A DNA stretch of 64,000 nt from DATAEE01 sp963725145 (GCA_963725145.1 CAVRXL010000013.1:1054001-1118000), one strand, 5' to 3'. Numbered from the stretch's first letter, positions 8,479-17,532 are shown. The notes: generated from the sequence alone by a model not told the origin. Translations and numbers: made by a program.

Positions 8479-9855
8479 ATGCGCCTTCTTTCAATTCTGC
8501 ACTTCGTTGCGACCCTTACCGTCTGCGGGCTCACGGCCGCACCTGCTCTGGGACAAGAGCCCGCTCCGCCGCAGCCCGCTCCGCCGCAGCCCGCTCCGCC
8601 GCAGCCCGCTCCGCCGCGGCCCGCTCCGCCGCAGCCCCCTCCGCCGCAGCCCCCTCCGCCGCCGCCCGCTCCGCCGCCGCCTCCCCAGGGCTCGACGACG
8701 GCGAACGACTGGCTCACGCGCGAGAAGCTCCTCGGCGACTGGGGAGGCACGCGGACTGAGCTGGGGAACAGGGGTGTTCGGCTGGGCGCCGACTTCACGC
8801 AGTTTTTCGAGTGGGCGCCGGAAGGAGACGACGACCGAGGGTTCGACTACGGCGGCAGGCTCGACGTCCGGTTGCAAAGCGATTTGAGCAACTACGTCGC
8901 CAAGGGACTGGCAGTGACCTCACACCTGAAGTTCCGGTACGGAGACACGCCGCTCCTGGCCGGCGGCACGCTGGTGCCGACGAGCGCGGCGCTGCTCTTT
9001 CCGGAGGCCGAGGGCGAGGAGATTCAGCTGAGCAGCCTCTTCGGCTCGTACTTCTTCAGCCCGCAGTTCGTGCTCAATTTCGGGCGCTTCGACACGATCG
9101 ATCTTTACGTGAAGCCGTTCACCGGTGGCGAAGGGCTCGACAAGTTCATGAACCTCGCGTTCGTGGCGCCGCCGATGTGGGCGCGGACGATACCGCCGGT
9201 CGCGGAAGGCGTGATCGGGATGTTTCTCAGGAATTCCGAGCCGGTCGTCACGCTCGGCCTGATCGAATCCACCGAGGACGGCTTCTTCGACAACGGCGCA
9301 ACCGTCATGTGGGATGTGCGTCTGCCGTTCAAGCCATTCGAGCTGCCGGGCCAGTACAGCGTCGGCGGCGAGTTCAGCTCCATCACGGCCACGTCGCTCG
9401 ACCAGACCAAGTACGCGCTCTTTCCGCCCTTGAATATTCCGCTGGCGGAGGAGGAGGGCGCGTGGACGCTGAACGCGACGGCTCATCAGTACCTCACGTA
9501 CGACGAGGGCACGAAGCGCGGCTGGGGCGCCTTCGGCATGTTCGGAGTGACCGACGGCAACCCCAACTTCGTGGACGTCTTCGCGCACGCCGGGTTCGCG
9601 GGCAACGTGCCGCTGAGAGGGCGAGAGCGCGATACCTTCGGGCTCGGTTACTACTACAGCGGGGTGAGCGACGATCTGCAGAACACGCTCGAGCCTCTGA
9701 TTCGGATGCGGAAAGAGCAAGGGTTCGAGATTTTCTACAGCTTCGCGCCGACGGGGTGGAGCAAGCTGACCGCCGATCTGCAGTTCGTCGATCCGTTCCT
9801 CCTCGGATCAGAGACGAGGTTGTTCTTCTCGGTTCGCTGGAAGATCGAGATCTGA
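8479..9855 (+). CDS. OprB-family carbohydrate-selective porin with polyproline N-terminal linker
   Basis: 458 residues from the ATG at 8479. A signal peptide ending in ALGQ is followed by a Pro-rich linker of repeated APPQP units (residues ~30-72), then the OprB signature WLTREKLLGDWGGTRTEL and a beta-barrel with alternating hydrophobic strands ending in FSVRWKIEI. OprB porins let sugars diffuse across the outer membrane. The linker is coded by eight 15-bp DNA repeats at 8560-8679. It could span the periplasm or contact peptidoglycan; this part is not typical of OprB. A GGACCAAGGTCCC motif lies about 40 bp upstream. Confidence 0.85.
   Translation: MRLLSILHFVATLTVCGLTAAPALGQEPAPPQPAPPQPAPPQPAPPRPAPPQPPPPQPPPPPPAPPPPPQGSTTANDWLTREKLLGDWGGTRTELGNRGVRLGADFTQFFEWAPEGDDDRGFDYGGRLDVRLQSDLSNYVAKGLAVTSHLKFRYGDTPLLAGGTLVPTSAALLFPEAEGEEIQLSSLFGSYFFSPQFVLNFGRFDTIDLYVKPFTGGEGLDKFMNLAFVAPPMWARTIPPVAEGVIGMFLRNSEPVVTLGLIESTEDGFFDNGATVMWDVRLPFKPFELPGQYSVGGEFSSITATSLDQTKYALFPPLNIPLAEEEGAWTLNATAHQYLTYDEGTKRGWGAFGMFGVTDGNPNFVDVFAHAGFAGNVPLRGRERDTFGLGYYYSGVSDDLQNTLEPLIRMRKEQGFEIFYSFAPTGWSKLTADLQFVDPFLLGSETRLFFSVRWKIEI
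8560..8679 (+). repeat. Intragenic 15-bp tandem repeat coding APPQP
   Basis: Eight consecutive 15-bp units of the form CCCGCTCCGCCGCAG, the last three drifting (CAG to CCG, GCT to CCT). All changes keep the frame, so copy number can vary without breaking the porin gene. Confidence 0.85.
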
Positions 9856-9904
9856 GCACGAGCGATTTGGCATAGAATTTCGAACTAACAGCGGGTATTT
9901 CCTC

Positions 9905-10510
9905 ATGTCAAGACAGACAGCTCATCCGTGTCGGCTTCGCGCCGCGGCCGCGTTGATCCTCGCCTCGGCGGCTATCGTCGTTTCCGCGAAGGTCAAGATC
10001 GACGTGCTGCACGACGCGGAGTTCGACTTCCGGCCGGTGAAGACGTTCGCGTGGCACCCGGACGGTGCGGGTGAAGTGAAGGTCCTCGTGAAGTACGGCG
10101 GCGACCCGATCAAACTACGGGAGCGGTTCGAGCCGGTGATCAAGCCGGTGGTGGAGCAGGAGCTCACGAGGAAGGGTCTGACGCCCGCGTCGGGGGGGAC
10201 GCCTGACGTTTTCGCCAGCTATTACCTGCTCATCACGGCGGGCGACTCGTCCCAGGCGATGGGGCAGTTCCTCAGTCCGACGATGGAGTGGGGCGTCCCG
10301 CCGTTTTCCGGCGCGACGCAGTCGCTGAATATCTACGAACAGGGCTCGCTCATCCTCGACCTGTCCTCACCGTCGTTGAAGAGCGCCGTCTGGCGCGGCG
10401 TGGCGAAGGCGGAGATCGACCGTCAGCGGACAGAGCCGAAGCAAGACGCCCGGATCCAGGAAGCCGTCCGCGAGATGTTCAAGAAGTATCCACCCAAGCC
10501 CAAGAAGTGA
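9905..10510 (+). CDS. DUF4136 domain secreted protein
   Basis: 201 residues. A signal peptide (hydrophobic AAAALILASAAIVVSA) precedes a DUF4136 domain with its usual opening, VKIDVLHDAEFDFRPVKTFAW, and closing segment on an amphipathic C-terminal helix and Lys/Pro tail. DUF4136 proteins are periplasmic or lipid-anchored and have no assigned biochemical role; this copy lacks an obvious lipobox cysteine. It lies 49 bp after the porin stop on the same strand and may be co-transcribed. Confidence 0.8.
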   Translation: MSRQTAHPCRLRAAAALILASAAIVVSAKVKIDVLHDAEFDFRPVKTFAWHPDGAGEVKVLVKYGGDPIKLRERFEPVIKPVVEQELTRKGLTPASGGTPDVFASYYLLITAGDSSQAMGQFLSPTMEWGVPPFSGATQSLNIYEQGSLILDLSSPSLKSAVWRGVAKAEIDRQRTEPKQDARIQEAVREMFKKYPPKPKK

Positions 10511-10573
10511 TTTGAAAGAAGCCTGGGCAGTAAGTGTTGGAATCAGCGCGCCGAGCGTAGCGAGGCGTGGCAG

Positions 10574-10597
10574 GCGCTGGGGGTGGGGCCCCAGCGC
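10574..10597. repeat. GC-rich hairpin just before the transglycosylase start
   Basis: Arms GCGCTGGGG (10574-10582) and CCCCAGCGC (10589-10597) with a 6-nt loop, followed by AAACCCAAAAAAA and the ATG at 10611. It lies where a ribosome site would be expected; no other Shine-Dalgarno is visible. It may be a dispersed intergenic palindrome or a translation-control hairpin. Confidence 0.6.
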
Positions 10598-10610
10598 AAA
10601 CCCAAAAAAA

Positions 10611-12095
10611 ATGATTCGACGACTCATCGGTCTGACCCTGCTCTCGACCTTTCCCTCGGTTGCCTCCGCCCAGTCACCCGCGAAACCCGCGCAGCCGGCC
10701 GCGAAACCCGCGCAGACGCCCGCGAAACCGGCCCCGACGACGGTGGCGCCCGACCTCGTCCTCCAGAAATGGACCGGGGATCTCGACGGGATGATCAAGC
10801 GGCGCCAGATCCGTGTGCTGACGACCTACTCGAAGACGCACTACTTCATCGACAAGGGGCAGCAGCGCGGGATCACCTACGACGCGTTCAAGGAGTTCGA
10901 GGAGGTCCTGAACAAGAAACATAAGACAGGGAACTTACGCGTGAACGTCGTCTTCGTGCCGGTGTCGCGCGACGAGCTGGGCTCTGCACTGATCGAAGGC
11001 CGGGGCGACGTCGCCTTCGCCTCGATCGTCGTCACGCCCGAACGGCAGAAAATCGTCGACTTCGCGGCGCCGTCCAACACCGGCGTGAGCGAGATCGTCG
11101 TCACCGGGCCGAACTCACCGAAGATTGCCACGCTCGACGACCTCGCCGGCCAGGAGGTCTTCGTTCGCCCGAACAGCATCTACTATGAGAGCCTTGTCAG
11201 GCTCAACGAGGACTTCAAAAAGCGGGGGAAAGCCGCTGTCGTCCTCAAGCCGGCGCCCGTCGTTTTCGAGGACGAGGACCTGCTCGAGATGCTCAACGCC
11301 GGTCTCGTCAAGGCCGTCGTCGTCTACAGCCATCTGGCGCAGTTCTGGAAGCAGATCTTTCCCCAAATCGTGACGCATGAGGACGTGGTCCTGGTGAAGG
11401 ATCAGACGATCGCTCCGGCGATCCGAAAGAACAGCCCGCTGCTGAAGGCCGAGCTCGACACCTTCGTGAAGACGCACGGCAAGGGCACGGCGTTCGGCAA
11501 CATTGTCGTCGCGAAGTACATGAAGAACGCGAAGTTCGTGAAGAACGCGAACAACGAGGCCGACAGGAAGCGGTTCCTCGCCATCATCGACCTGTTCCGG
11601 AAGTACGGCGGCAAGTACAACGTCGATTGGCTGCTGATGGCGGCGCAGGGCTACCAGGAATCAGGGCTCAACCAGAACGTCAAGAGCCAGGTCGGCGCCG
11701 TCGGCGTCATGCAGGTCATGCCTGCGACGGGCAAGGAGCTCAAGGTCGGCGACATCAGCCAGCTCGAGCCGAACATCCACGCCGGCGTCAAATACATGCG
11801 GTTCATGATCGACCAGTACTACGCCAAGGAGCCGATGGACGAGCTGAACAAGGCGCTCTTCACCTTCGCCTCTTACAACGCAGGGCCGGCCAGAGTGCGC
11901 CAGCTCAGGCGCGAAGCTGAGAAGCAAGGACTCAATCCGAACGTGTGGTTCAACAACGTCGAGCGGATTGCGTCGGCGCGCATCGGCCGGGAGACGGTGA
12001 CCTACGTCAGCAATATCTACAAATACTACATCGCGTACAAGCTCGTCTCCGATGAGATGGCGGAGAAGGCGAAAGCGAAGCAGGTTCCGAAGTAG
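10611..12095 (+). CDS. MltF-like lytic transglycosylase: solute-binding (SBP_bac_3) domain plus SLT domain
   Basis: 494 residues. A signal peptide ending in VASA is followed by a Pro/Ala/Lys linker of AKPAQ repeats, a periplasmic solute-binding-like domain (about 70-300; IRVLTTYSKTHYFIDKGQ, GRGDVAFASIVVTPER), then a soluble-lytic-transglycosylase domain from ~335 with the catalytic Glu in the motif QESGLNQ near 349, GVMQVMPAT, and FASYNAGP. This is the MltF architecture, which cleaves peptidoglycan to anhydromuropeptides and is regulated by the binding domain in known cases. The ATG at 10611 is preferred because it begins the signal peptide. A hairpin covers the usual ribosome-site position. 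Convergent with 12574, 2 bp apart. Confidence 0.88.
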   Translation: MIRRLIGLTLLSTFPSVASAQSPAKPAQPAAKPAQTPAKPAPTTVAPDLVLQKWTGDLDGMIKRRQIRVLTTYSKTHYFIDKGQQRGITYDAFKEFEEVLNKKHKTGNLRVNVVFVPVSRDELGSALIEGRGDVAFASIVVTPERQKIVDFAAPSNTGVSEIVVTGPNSPKIATLDDLAGQEVFVRPNSIYYESLVRLNEDFKKRGKAAVVLKPAPVVFEDEDLLEMLNAGLVKAVVVYSHLAQFWKQIFPQIVTHEDVVLVKDQTIAPAIRKNSPLLKAELDTFVKTHGKGTAFGNIVVAKYMKNAKFVKNANNEADRKRFLAIIDLFRKYGGKYNVDWLLMAAQGYQESGLNQNVKSQVGAVGVMQVMPATGKELKVGDISQLEPNIHAGVKYMRFMIDQYYAKEPMDELNKALFTFASYNAGPARVRQLRREAEKQGLNPNVWFNNVERIASARIGRETVTYVSNIYKYYIAYKLVSDEMAEKAKAKQVPK

Positions 12096-12097
12096 CC

Positions 12098-12574
12098 TCA
12101 CTTCATCCGGACGAACATGACCTCGAACGTCTGTCCGGCCGCCGGCTGGGTGTAGAGTCCGAACAGCCGATCGGCCTTCGGATCGTAGGTGAGCGCGTAT
12201 GTCGCGCCCGGATACCCCTCATCCCGGAGCTCGACGAACACTCGCAACGCGCCGCCCGAATCGGCCGCTGTCGCCTTCGCGACGTTGATAGGACGGGGGT
12301 TGAAGTAGGCGGCCCGCACACCTCCGCCGGTCTCGGACGTCCGTATCTCGAGGACGTAGCCGCCTTCGAGGCGCTGCCAGCGGCCTTCCAACCGGCTCAG
12401 TGGCACTCCGGACTGCTCGGACGCAGGCTGCGCCGCCTCGCCTCCGTTTCCGCCGCGAGTCACCAGCACGAGCGCCGCCGCGGCGATCGCCGCAAGCGCG
12501 AGCACGGCCAGCATCGTTCGACTCTTGAAGATGGAACGCGTCGTCGATCGCTTCGCCCGTGGCTTGTGCTTCAT
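12098..12574 (-). CDS. Membrane-anchored hypothetical protein with C-terminal beta domain
   Basis: 158 residues. A basic N-terminus (KHKPRAKRSTTR) is followed by one membrane helix at about 21-40 (LAVLALAAIAAAALVLV), then a Ser/Gly linker and an extracytoplasmic domain with alternating strands (LEGRWQRLEGGYVLEIR, ATYALTYDPKADRLFGLY, FEVMFVRMK). The domain looks lipocalin-like in rhythm, but I do not recognise the family. It is divergent from the formylglycine-generating-type gene, with 27 bp between starts. Confidence 0.7.
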   Translation of the reverse strand: MKHKPRAKRSTTRSIFKSRTMLAVLALAAIAAAALVLVTRGGNGGEAAQPASEQSGVPLSRLEGRWQRLEGGYVLEIRTSETGGGVRAAYFNPRPINVAKATAADSGGALRVFVELRDEGYPGATYALTYDPKADRLFGLYTQPAAGQTFEVMFVRMK

Positions 12575-12601
12575 ATGCCCACCGGTTGACTATCATTCCT
12601 C

Positions 12602-13723
12602 ATGGGCGAGAGGATAACTAATCCCATGAAGGTGAAACCCGCGCGCCGTCTGCCTCTGGCCCTCGTGGCGCTCGCCGCGGCCGCGGCCGTCGTCGCGAGC
12701 GCGTACGCCGCAACGCGCCTTTTTCGAGGCGAAAGCCGGGCCGCCTCGGCCCCGCCGGTGGATCTCTCCAAGGCTCCGGCCGGGATGAAATGGATCCCTG
12801 GCGGCGCGTTCATGATGGGGAGCGACGAGGCGCGCAGCCAGTTGAACGAGCGGCCGGCCCATCGCGTGCGCGTCGCTCCGTTCTGGATGGACGAGCATCC
12901 AGTTACGAACGCCGAGTTCCGCGCGTTCGTCGAGGCGACTGGCTACATGACGACGGCGGAACGGAAGCCCGACTGGGAAGAGATCAAGAAGCAAGTCCCG
13001 CCCGGCACGCCGAAGCCGGACGACAGCAAGCTCGTGCCAGGAGCGCTCGTGTTCGTCCCACCTTCGCATGCGGTGCCGCTGACCGATCTCGCGCAGTGGT
13101 GGCAATGGACGCCTGGCGCGAGCTGGCGTCACCCCGAAGGTCCCGGCAGCACCATCGACGGCAAGGGCAGGCATCCCGTCGTCCAGGTGTCGTGGGAGGA
13201 CGCGGCCGCGTTCGCGAAATGGGCGGGGAAGCGGTTGCCGACCGAGGCGGAGTGGGAGTTCGCCGCGCGTGGCGGGCTGGAAGGGAAGCGGTACTCCTGG
13301 GGCGATGAGTTCGAGCCGGGCGGCCCTCACAAAGCCAACATCTTTCACGGCGACTTCCCGCATCGGCAAACCGCCGAGGACGGCTATCCCGCGACGTCGC
13401 CTGTCGGCAGTTTTCCGCCGAACGGTTACGGGCTCGTCGACATGGCGGGGAACGTCTGGCAGTGGACGGCCGACCTGTATCGGGCGGACGAGTTCACGCA
13501 GCGCGCCGGGAACGAGGCGCTCTGCGACAATCCTCAGGGCCCGGCGTCAACCTACGATCCAAACGATCCGTACTCTGTGCGCCGGGTCATCAAGGGCGGC
13601 TCGTTCCTGTGCCACGTCACCTACTGCGAGAGCTACCGTCCGAGCGCGCGCCGAGGCACGCCACCCGACACGGGCTCGTCTCACGTCGGGTTCCGCCTGG
13701 TCAAAGAGGTCAGGGGGTCGTGA
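12602..13723 (+). CDS. Formylglycine-generating enzyme (FGE/SUMF1) family protein, membrane-anchored
   Basis: Up to 373 residues; an ATG at 12626 is an alternative start. A signal anchor (LPLALVALAAAAAVVASAYA) precedes the FGE-sulfatase domain: WIPGGAFMMGSD, PAHRVRVAPFWMDEHPVTNAEF, RLPTEAEWEFAARGG, DMAGNVWQW and the C-terminal GGSFLCHVTYCESYRPSAR. The two cysteines of that last motif (Cys337 and Cys342 from the first ATG) match the redox/copper pair of genuine FGEs, which convert a sulfatase cysteine to formylglycine; paralogues without it usually do other jobs. A sulfatase with an intact CTAGR site lies 5 kb downstream. Its 3' end overlaps the convergent 13710 gene by 14 bp. Confidence 0.88.
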   Translation: MGERITNPMKVKPARRLPLALVALAAAAAVVASAYAATRLFRGESRAASAPPVDLSKAPAGMKWIPGGAFMMGSDEARSQLNERPAHRVRVAPFWMDEHPVTNAEFRAFVEATGYMTTAERKPDWEEIKKQVPPGTPKPDDSKLVPGALVFVPPSHAVPLTDLAQWWQWTPGASWRHPEGPGSTIDGKGRHPVVQVSWEDAAAFAKWAGKRLPTEAEWEFAARGGLEGKRYSWGDEFEPGGPHKANIFHGDFPHRQTAEDGYPATSPVGSFPPNGYGLVDMAGNVWQWTADLYRADEFTQRAGNEALCDNPQGPASTYDPNDPYSVRRVIKGGSFLCHVTYCESYRPSARRGTPPDTGSSHVGFRLVKEVRGS

Positions 13724-15389
13724 CGCGGTTATCAGTTGGTGATGGCAGCCGCTCGAGTCCGACGAGCCCCCAGCCGCCGCCCGCGCGCCTGAAGTACACG
13801 TCGACCGGCTGCGCCCACGAGGGCTGGCTCGGATCGACGCCGCCGACGGAGATCTTCACGAATGTTCCGTCGGTTGACGGCAACCCGGAGGGCGGCGGAA
13901 GGCGCTCGTTCGGCGACGCGGTCTCGCCGATAGCCGTGGTCTGGCCGGTCGCATTGTCGAAGCGGAACCACGCGGCCTTGTAGCCGCTCGCGGGTGGTTT
14001 GGCAAACCCCGCGGCAACCGCGGCATTCTCGAAGCTCAACGCGCCGTCGCCAGCCATCGCAAACTTGTGCGCGGGATTGATCTTGGTCAGGTAGACCTGG
14101 CCGATCTTGTCGCGCCGCTTGATGAGCGAGTCGGCCAGGCTTTTCTCGGAGGCCGGATCGCCGAACCTGCCCTCGTTCACCGCAGCACGGACCATCTCGT
14201 CGGTGAAGGCCATGACGCGAAGCGCCGCCCAGAAGGTATCGTCGGCCCTGGCGTGGAGGACCGCGCTGGCCGGGACCCGCGCCTTCCACTCCTCGGGTTC
14301 GTAGTAATCACCTTCGAATCGCCCGACTTCCGGGGCCGTCGGGTAGGACATGTACTGCCACGGCCGGATATAGAAGCCGAGCGTCAGCATCCGTTTAACG
14401 AGCGGCGCTCCCTCGTAGAGGTGCTCGTAGCCATCGTCCGGGTCCTTCCTCTCGAGCGCGCCGGTCCCGAATGACGATCCCACGTCCTGCAGGTAGTGGC
14501 GGACGACACTGCGGTCGTTCTCCGTGATCACGCTGTCGAGCGTGTTGCTCGCCTTCATGTCCGTGAGGTTGGTCCAGCCGCCGAAAACCTGCAGCGCCCG
14601 CAGCTCGCGGCGGTGCTCGTGCGGGATGACGTCGTTGGGGTCATCGGGCCGCGTGCCGTAGTACTTGAACCCGCCGACGACGCGTCCCGGTAGGGCACGT
14701 GCCGCGAGCACGCGATACGAACCGTCGCTGCTGGGCTCGGCACGCTTCAGGACGCGACGGACGTCCTTCATCGTCATCTGCCGGAGGCGACCGGACAGGG
14801 TTCTGATGCGTGCGTTGTCCGCGACGGCGAGGTTCTTGGGGTCAATGCTGCTGATGTAGCTCTCGACCTGGTAGTAGCCGAGCGTCCAGAAGATCCGGCA
14901 GGCGACCGCGATGGCGGCGGTTGCCGCGCGCGGGTGGTCCTTGCTGTCGAACGTGAGGAACCACGTCTCGCCTTTCGGGTCCCGGACGATGAAGCCGGGG
15001 GCGGCACCGACCGTCTTGGGACGGATGACCGTCCATTGCCCCGGCGCGGGACCGTCTATCGTGTTCGGACCGCGCCGTAGCTCCTCGATCGAGACCGGTT
15101 TCGCGTAGATGCGGTTCGTGAACCAGCTCGAGTCCGGCACCTCGTCGACCGTGTTGATGTTCTTTGCACGCACGTTCGGCGTCGGATCGCCTGGACGCGC
15201 GAACAGGTTGAGGAGCAGGTCCGCGGCGAGGTCGATTTCCCACTCCGCAACCTTCGATGCGTCCTGCGTCTCCGGCTCGCGGGCGATCGGATCGTCCTTG
15301 TAGAACCGCTGCGAGGCGGCGCGAGCGGTCCAGGAGCCCGCCGCCAGAATGGCAGTGAGGACGACGAGAGCGAAGATCGATTTGCGCAT
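13710..15389 (-). CDS. Large secreted protein of unknown function, paired with BamA/TamA-like barrel
   Basis: 559 residues with a clear signal peptide (MRKSIFALVVLTAILAAGSWTARA). The mature part is rich in conserved-looking segments (DSSWFTNRIYAK, GETWFLTFDSKDHPRAA, LQDVGSSFGTGALERK, MLTLGFYIRPWQ) without a family I can name. It starts 3 bp after the stop of the upstream outer-membrane barrel gene on the same strand, so the two are one operon. The Asp/Lys pattern after WFLTFD and the VGSSFG segment recall kinase-like folds only loosely. It may be exported through or assembled with the barrel; that is inference. Confidence 0.75.
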   Translation of the reverse strand: MRKSIFALVVLTAILAAGSWTARAASQRFYKDDPIAREPETQDASKVAEWEIDLAADLLLNLFARPGDPTPNVRAKNINTVDEVPDSSWFTNRIYAKPVSIEELRRGPNTIDGPAPGQWTVIRPKTVGAAPGFIVRDPKGETWFLTFDSKDHPRAATAAIAVACRIFWTLGYYQVESYISSIDPKNLAVADNARIRTLSGRLRQMTMKDVRRVLKRAEPSSDGSYRVLAARALPGRVVGGFKYYGTRPDDPNDVIPHEHRRELRALQVFGGWTNLTDMKASNTLDSVITENDRSVVRHYLQDVGSSFGTGALERKDPDDGYEHLYEGAPLVKRMLTLGFYIRPWQYMSYPTAPEVGRFEGDYYEPEEWKARVPASAVLHARADDTFWAALRVMAFTDEMVRAAVNEGRFGDPASEKSLADSLIKRRDKIGQVYLTKINPAHKFAMAGDGALSFENAAVAAGFAKPPASGYKAAWFRFDNATGQTTAIGETASPNERLPPPSGLPSTDGTFVKISVGGVDPSQPSWAQPVDVYFRRAGGGWGLVGLERLPSPTDNRVTTP

Positions 15390-15392
15390 GGT

Positions 15393-16632
15393 TTAAAACA
15401 CCGCACCGGAAGCGAAGACGAGTTTCCAGCCCTCGGAGCCGCGGGCGCCTTCTATCCTGAGGAAGGTGACCGCCGGGAGGTGAAACCGTACTCCGATGCC
15501 GTAGTTGCTCTTCGCCCCGTCGAAGTCGAGATCCTCCCGTCTGGCCGCCACCTTGCCAATGTCGTAGAAGAGCGCCCAGTCCATGCCCAGGCGGTTCGGG
15601 ATCCAGCGGAACTCGGCCTGACCGAGGAGGCTATGCCGGTCGCGGAAGCGCCAGGAGGAGTACGCCCGCAGCGTCCGGCCGCTCCCCAGCGAGGGCAGCA
15701 GGAAGAAGGGCACGACGTCATCGTCGTCCAGCGTCGTCTCGACGCGCCCGTGGAAGGACAGGACCCAGGTGTCCCGGAATATTGGAATGTGCTGAATCAG
15801 GTTGGCATCGAGCTTGTCGAAGCTCAGGGCATCGTCCGAGTCGGCGTAGTTGTGGAACGTGACACCGTAGAAGCCGCCGGAGCGCGCGTAGTACCGAAAG
15901 GGTCGCCAGTCGATGCCCAGCGTGCCGTGCGAGTGCAGGTACGTGGGACTGCTGCCGAGCCCCGGCGCCGTGACGGGGTTGTAGATCGTCTCGATAGAAG
16001 GTGCCGAGCCGAGCCCCGGCTCGATCGTGTAGTCCTCGTACGCGACGGCGCCGTCGAGCACGATCCACTTGCTGCGGGCGAAGCTCGACCAAGCCCTCCG
16101 CTACGGTCTGCTGCCACCGGTAATTCGCGCGGGCATCCTGGCTCGTGTCGATGCCCAGGCCGTAGTACGCGGCCTCCGGTGCGTCACGCCATCCGACACG
16201 GAAGTTGAACGAGGAGTGATCGCCGAAGGGCATCCGCGTGGTGGCTTCGAAGAGCTTGTAGTTCTTGAACGTCCAGGATCCCTTGACGTCCCAGAATGAC
16301 GCATCGCCGTAGAATTGACGCCACCCGGCGCCCAGCGTGAAGCCGCCTCCGCTCAACGCGTTGTTCCAAAACGGAAACGGACCGCTCGGCTGCTCGATGG
16401 CCTCGCGCCTGAAGCCCGCGATGATCCGCTCCGCTCTCGACGGGACGTAGGGTTTCAGGTCCTTGGCCTTCGCCGCCTGCGCCGCGGCGATGAGCTCCTC
16501 TCGCGACTGCGGTTCCTGCGCCTCCACCGGCACCGCGCCCCCGACGGTGCAACAGATGACGATCCCACAGATGACGATCCCCCAAATGTTCAGCGCTGTG
16601 AGAGCGATCCCGCTTCGTACAGAGCGATTCAC
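15393..16632 (-). CDS. BamA/TamA-like (Omp85 C-terminal) outer-membrane barrel protein, one frameshift
   Basis: Start GTG at 16632 with GAGG 7 nt upstream and a hydrophobic leader (ALNIWGIVICGIVICC). The product runs to about 412 residues if one extra base near 16075-16090 is ignored: the first frame ends in QQTVAEGLVE and the second resumes at FARSKWIVLDGAVAYEDY. Barrel strands such as FTLGAGWRQFYGD and the C-terminal LLGQAEFRWIPNRLG, SNYGIGVRFHLP and FASGAVF fit a surface-antigen D15/Omp85 barrel; no POTRA domain is visible. It is followed after 3 bp by the secreted 13710 protein. Frameshift or sequence error cannot be told apart here. Confidence 0.7.
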
Positions 16633-16716
16633 AGTAAACCTCGAGAAGAGCCAGATTCGGTCTATTTCCGCGACTTCCGCGCGGGCGGTCACGTCAGGCG
16701 CGACCGCATCCGGCGT

Positions 16717-16744
16717 GCCCGCCGAAGCCTCGGCGAAGGCGGGC
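16717..16744. repeat. Palindromic GCCCGCC...GGCGGGC repeat
   Basis: Arms GCCCGCC (16717-16723) and GGCGGGC (16738-16744) around GAAGCCTCGGCGAA. This looks like one unit of a short palindromic repeat family of high-GC genomes; in translation it gives the tell-tale peptide AFAEASAG. It lies in the divergent spacer between 16632 and 16856. Confidence 0.65.
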
Positions 16745-16855
16745 GTAACCAAGAGCAGGAAGCCCAGATTCTACCCGATCCGCCGCCCCGCCTGAAGAGC
16801 TTGGGAAACGCACGGCGCCGGGACTAGAATCGCGAGGAAACGGCGGGAGGTTATC

Positions 16856-17434
16856 GTGCGTCGAGGACTCACTTTGGTGGCGGCGGCCTGCCTGGTCGCG
16901 CTCGGGACGGTGGCGGTGGCGGCGCAACTGCCCGGCCTGCCGATCCGCATCACGTCGTGGGCCGTCAACATGAGCAATATCGCCACGGGCTCCAATGCGA
17001 TCGTGTACATCACGATCGACCGGTGGTCCACGGACGCCGAGCGCCAGGGGCTCATGACGACCTTCTTCGAGAAGGGTCCCGAGAAGCTGCTCGACGCCGT
17101 CCAGGACACCAAGCCGGTCGGTCGCATCCGCTTTCCCAACACGCTCGGCTACGATCTGCGCTTCGCCCGCCACTTTCCGATTGAAGAGGGAGGCGAGCGC
17201 TACGTCATCATCACCGACCGCAGGATCGGCTTTGCCGAGGCGCGGAATCAGCCGCGCACGATCGACTATCCGTTCACGCTGATCGAGATCCGCGTCGGCA
17301 AGGACGGCAAGGGCGAGGGGAAGATGTCGGTCGCGACCAAGATCTCGTTCAACAAGAAGCACAACACCGTCGAGCTCGAGAACTATTCGAGCGAGCCGGT
17401 ACGGCTGACCAACGTCAAGGTCGAGAAGAAATGA
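16856..17434 (+). CDS. Secreted hypothetical protein
   Basis: 192 residues. The GTG start at 16856 has a strong ribosome site, GGGAGG, 7 bp upstream, and begins a signal peptide ending in VAVAAQ. The mature protein is a mixed alpha/beta sequence (IRITSWAVNMSNIATGSNAIVYITIDRW, LIEIRVGKDGKGEGKMSVATK) with a basic C-terminus. I do not recognise the family; the composition fits a periplasmic protein. It is monocistronic, followed by a simple-repeat hairpin. Confidence 0.8.
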   Translation: MRRGLTLVAAACLVALGTVAVAAQLPGLPIRITSWAVNMSNIATGSNAIVYITIDRWSTDAERQGLMTTFFEKGPEKLLDAVQDTKPVGRIRFPNTLGYDLRFARHFPIEEGGERYVIITDRRIGFAEARNQPRTIDYPFTLIEIRVGKDGKGEGKMSVATKISFNKKHNTVELENYSSEPVRLTNVKVEKK

Positions 17435-17455
17435 GAGCGCAGAGGCCCAGGAGGG

Positions 17456-17490
17456 CACAGAGAAGACCGTCCCCGCTTTTTTTCTCTGTG
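17456..17490. repeat. Hairpin of CACAGAGAA simple repeat
   Basis: Arms CACAGAGAA (17456-17464) and TTCTCTGTG (17482-17490), loop 17 nt with a seven-T run inside. It lies 22 bp after the 17434 stop and could work as a terminator-like structure; the T-run is in the loop rather than after the stem, so this is uncertain. Confidence 0.5.
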
Positions 17491-17516
17491 TCTCACGCTT
17501 TCTCAGCGTCTCCTAA

Positions 17517-17532
17517 GACCAAGGTCGTATAG
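17517..17532 (+). promoter_or_regulatory. GACCAARGTCCWATRG motif upstream of hdeD
   Basis: GACCAAGGTCGTATAG, 62 bp upstream of the HdeD start. Core GACC-AA-GGTC is palindromic; the tail GTATAG matches the other copies at 18149, 25791 and 63159 (CTATCC, CTATAG, CAATGG). Probably a transcription-factor site; the factor is unknown. Confidence 0.55.
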
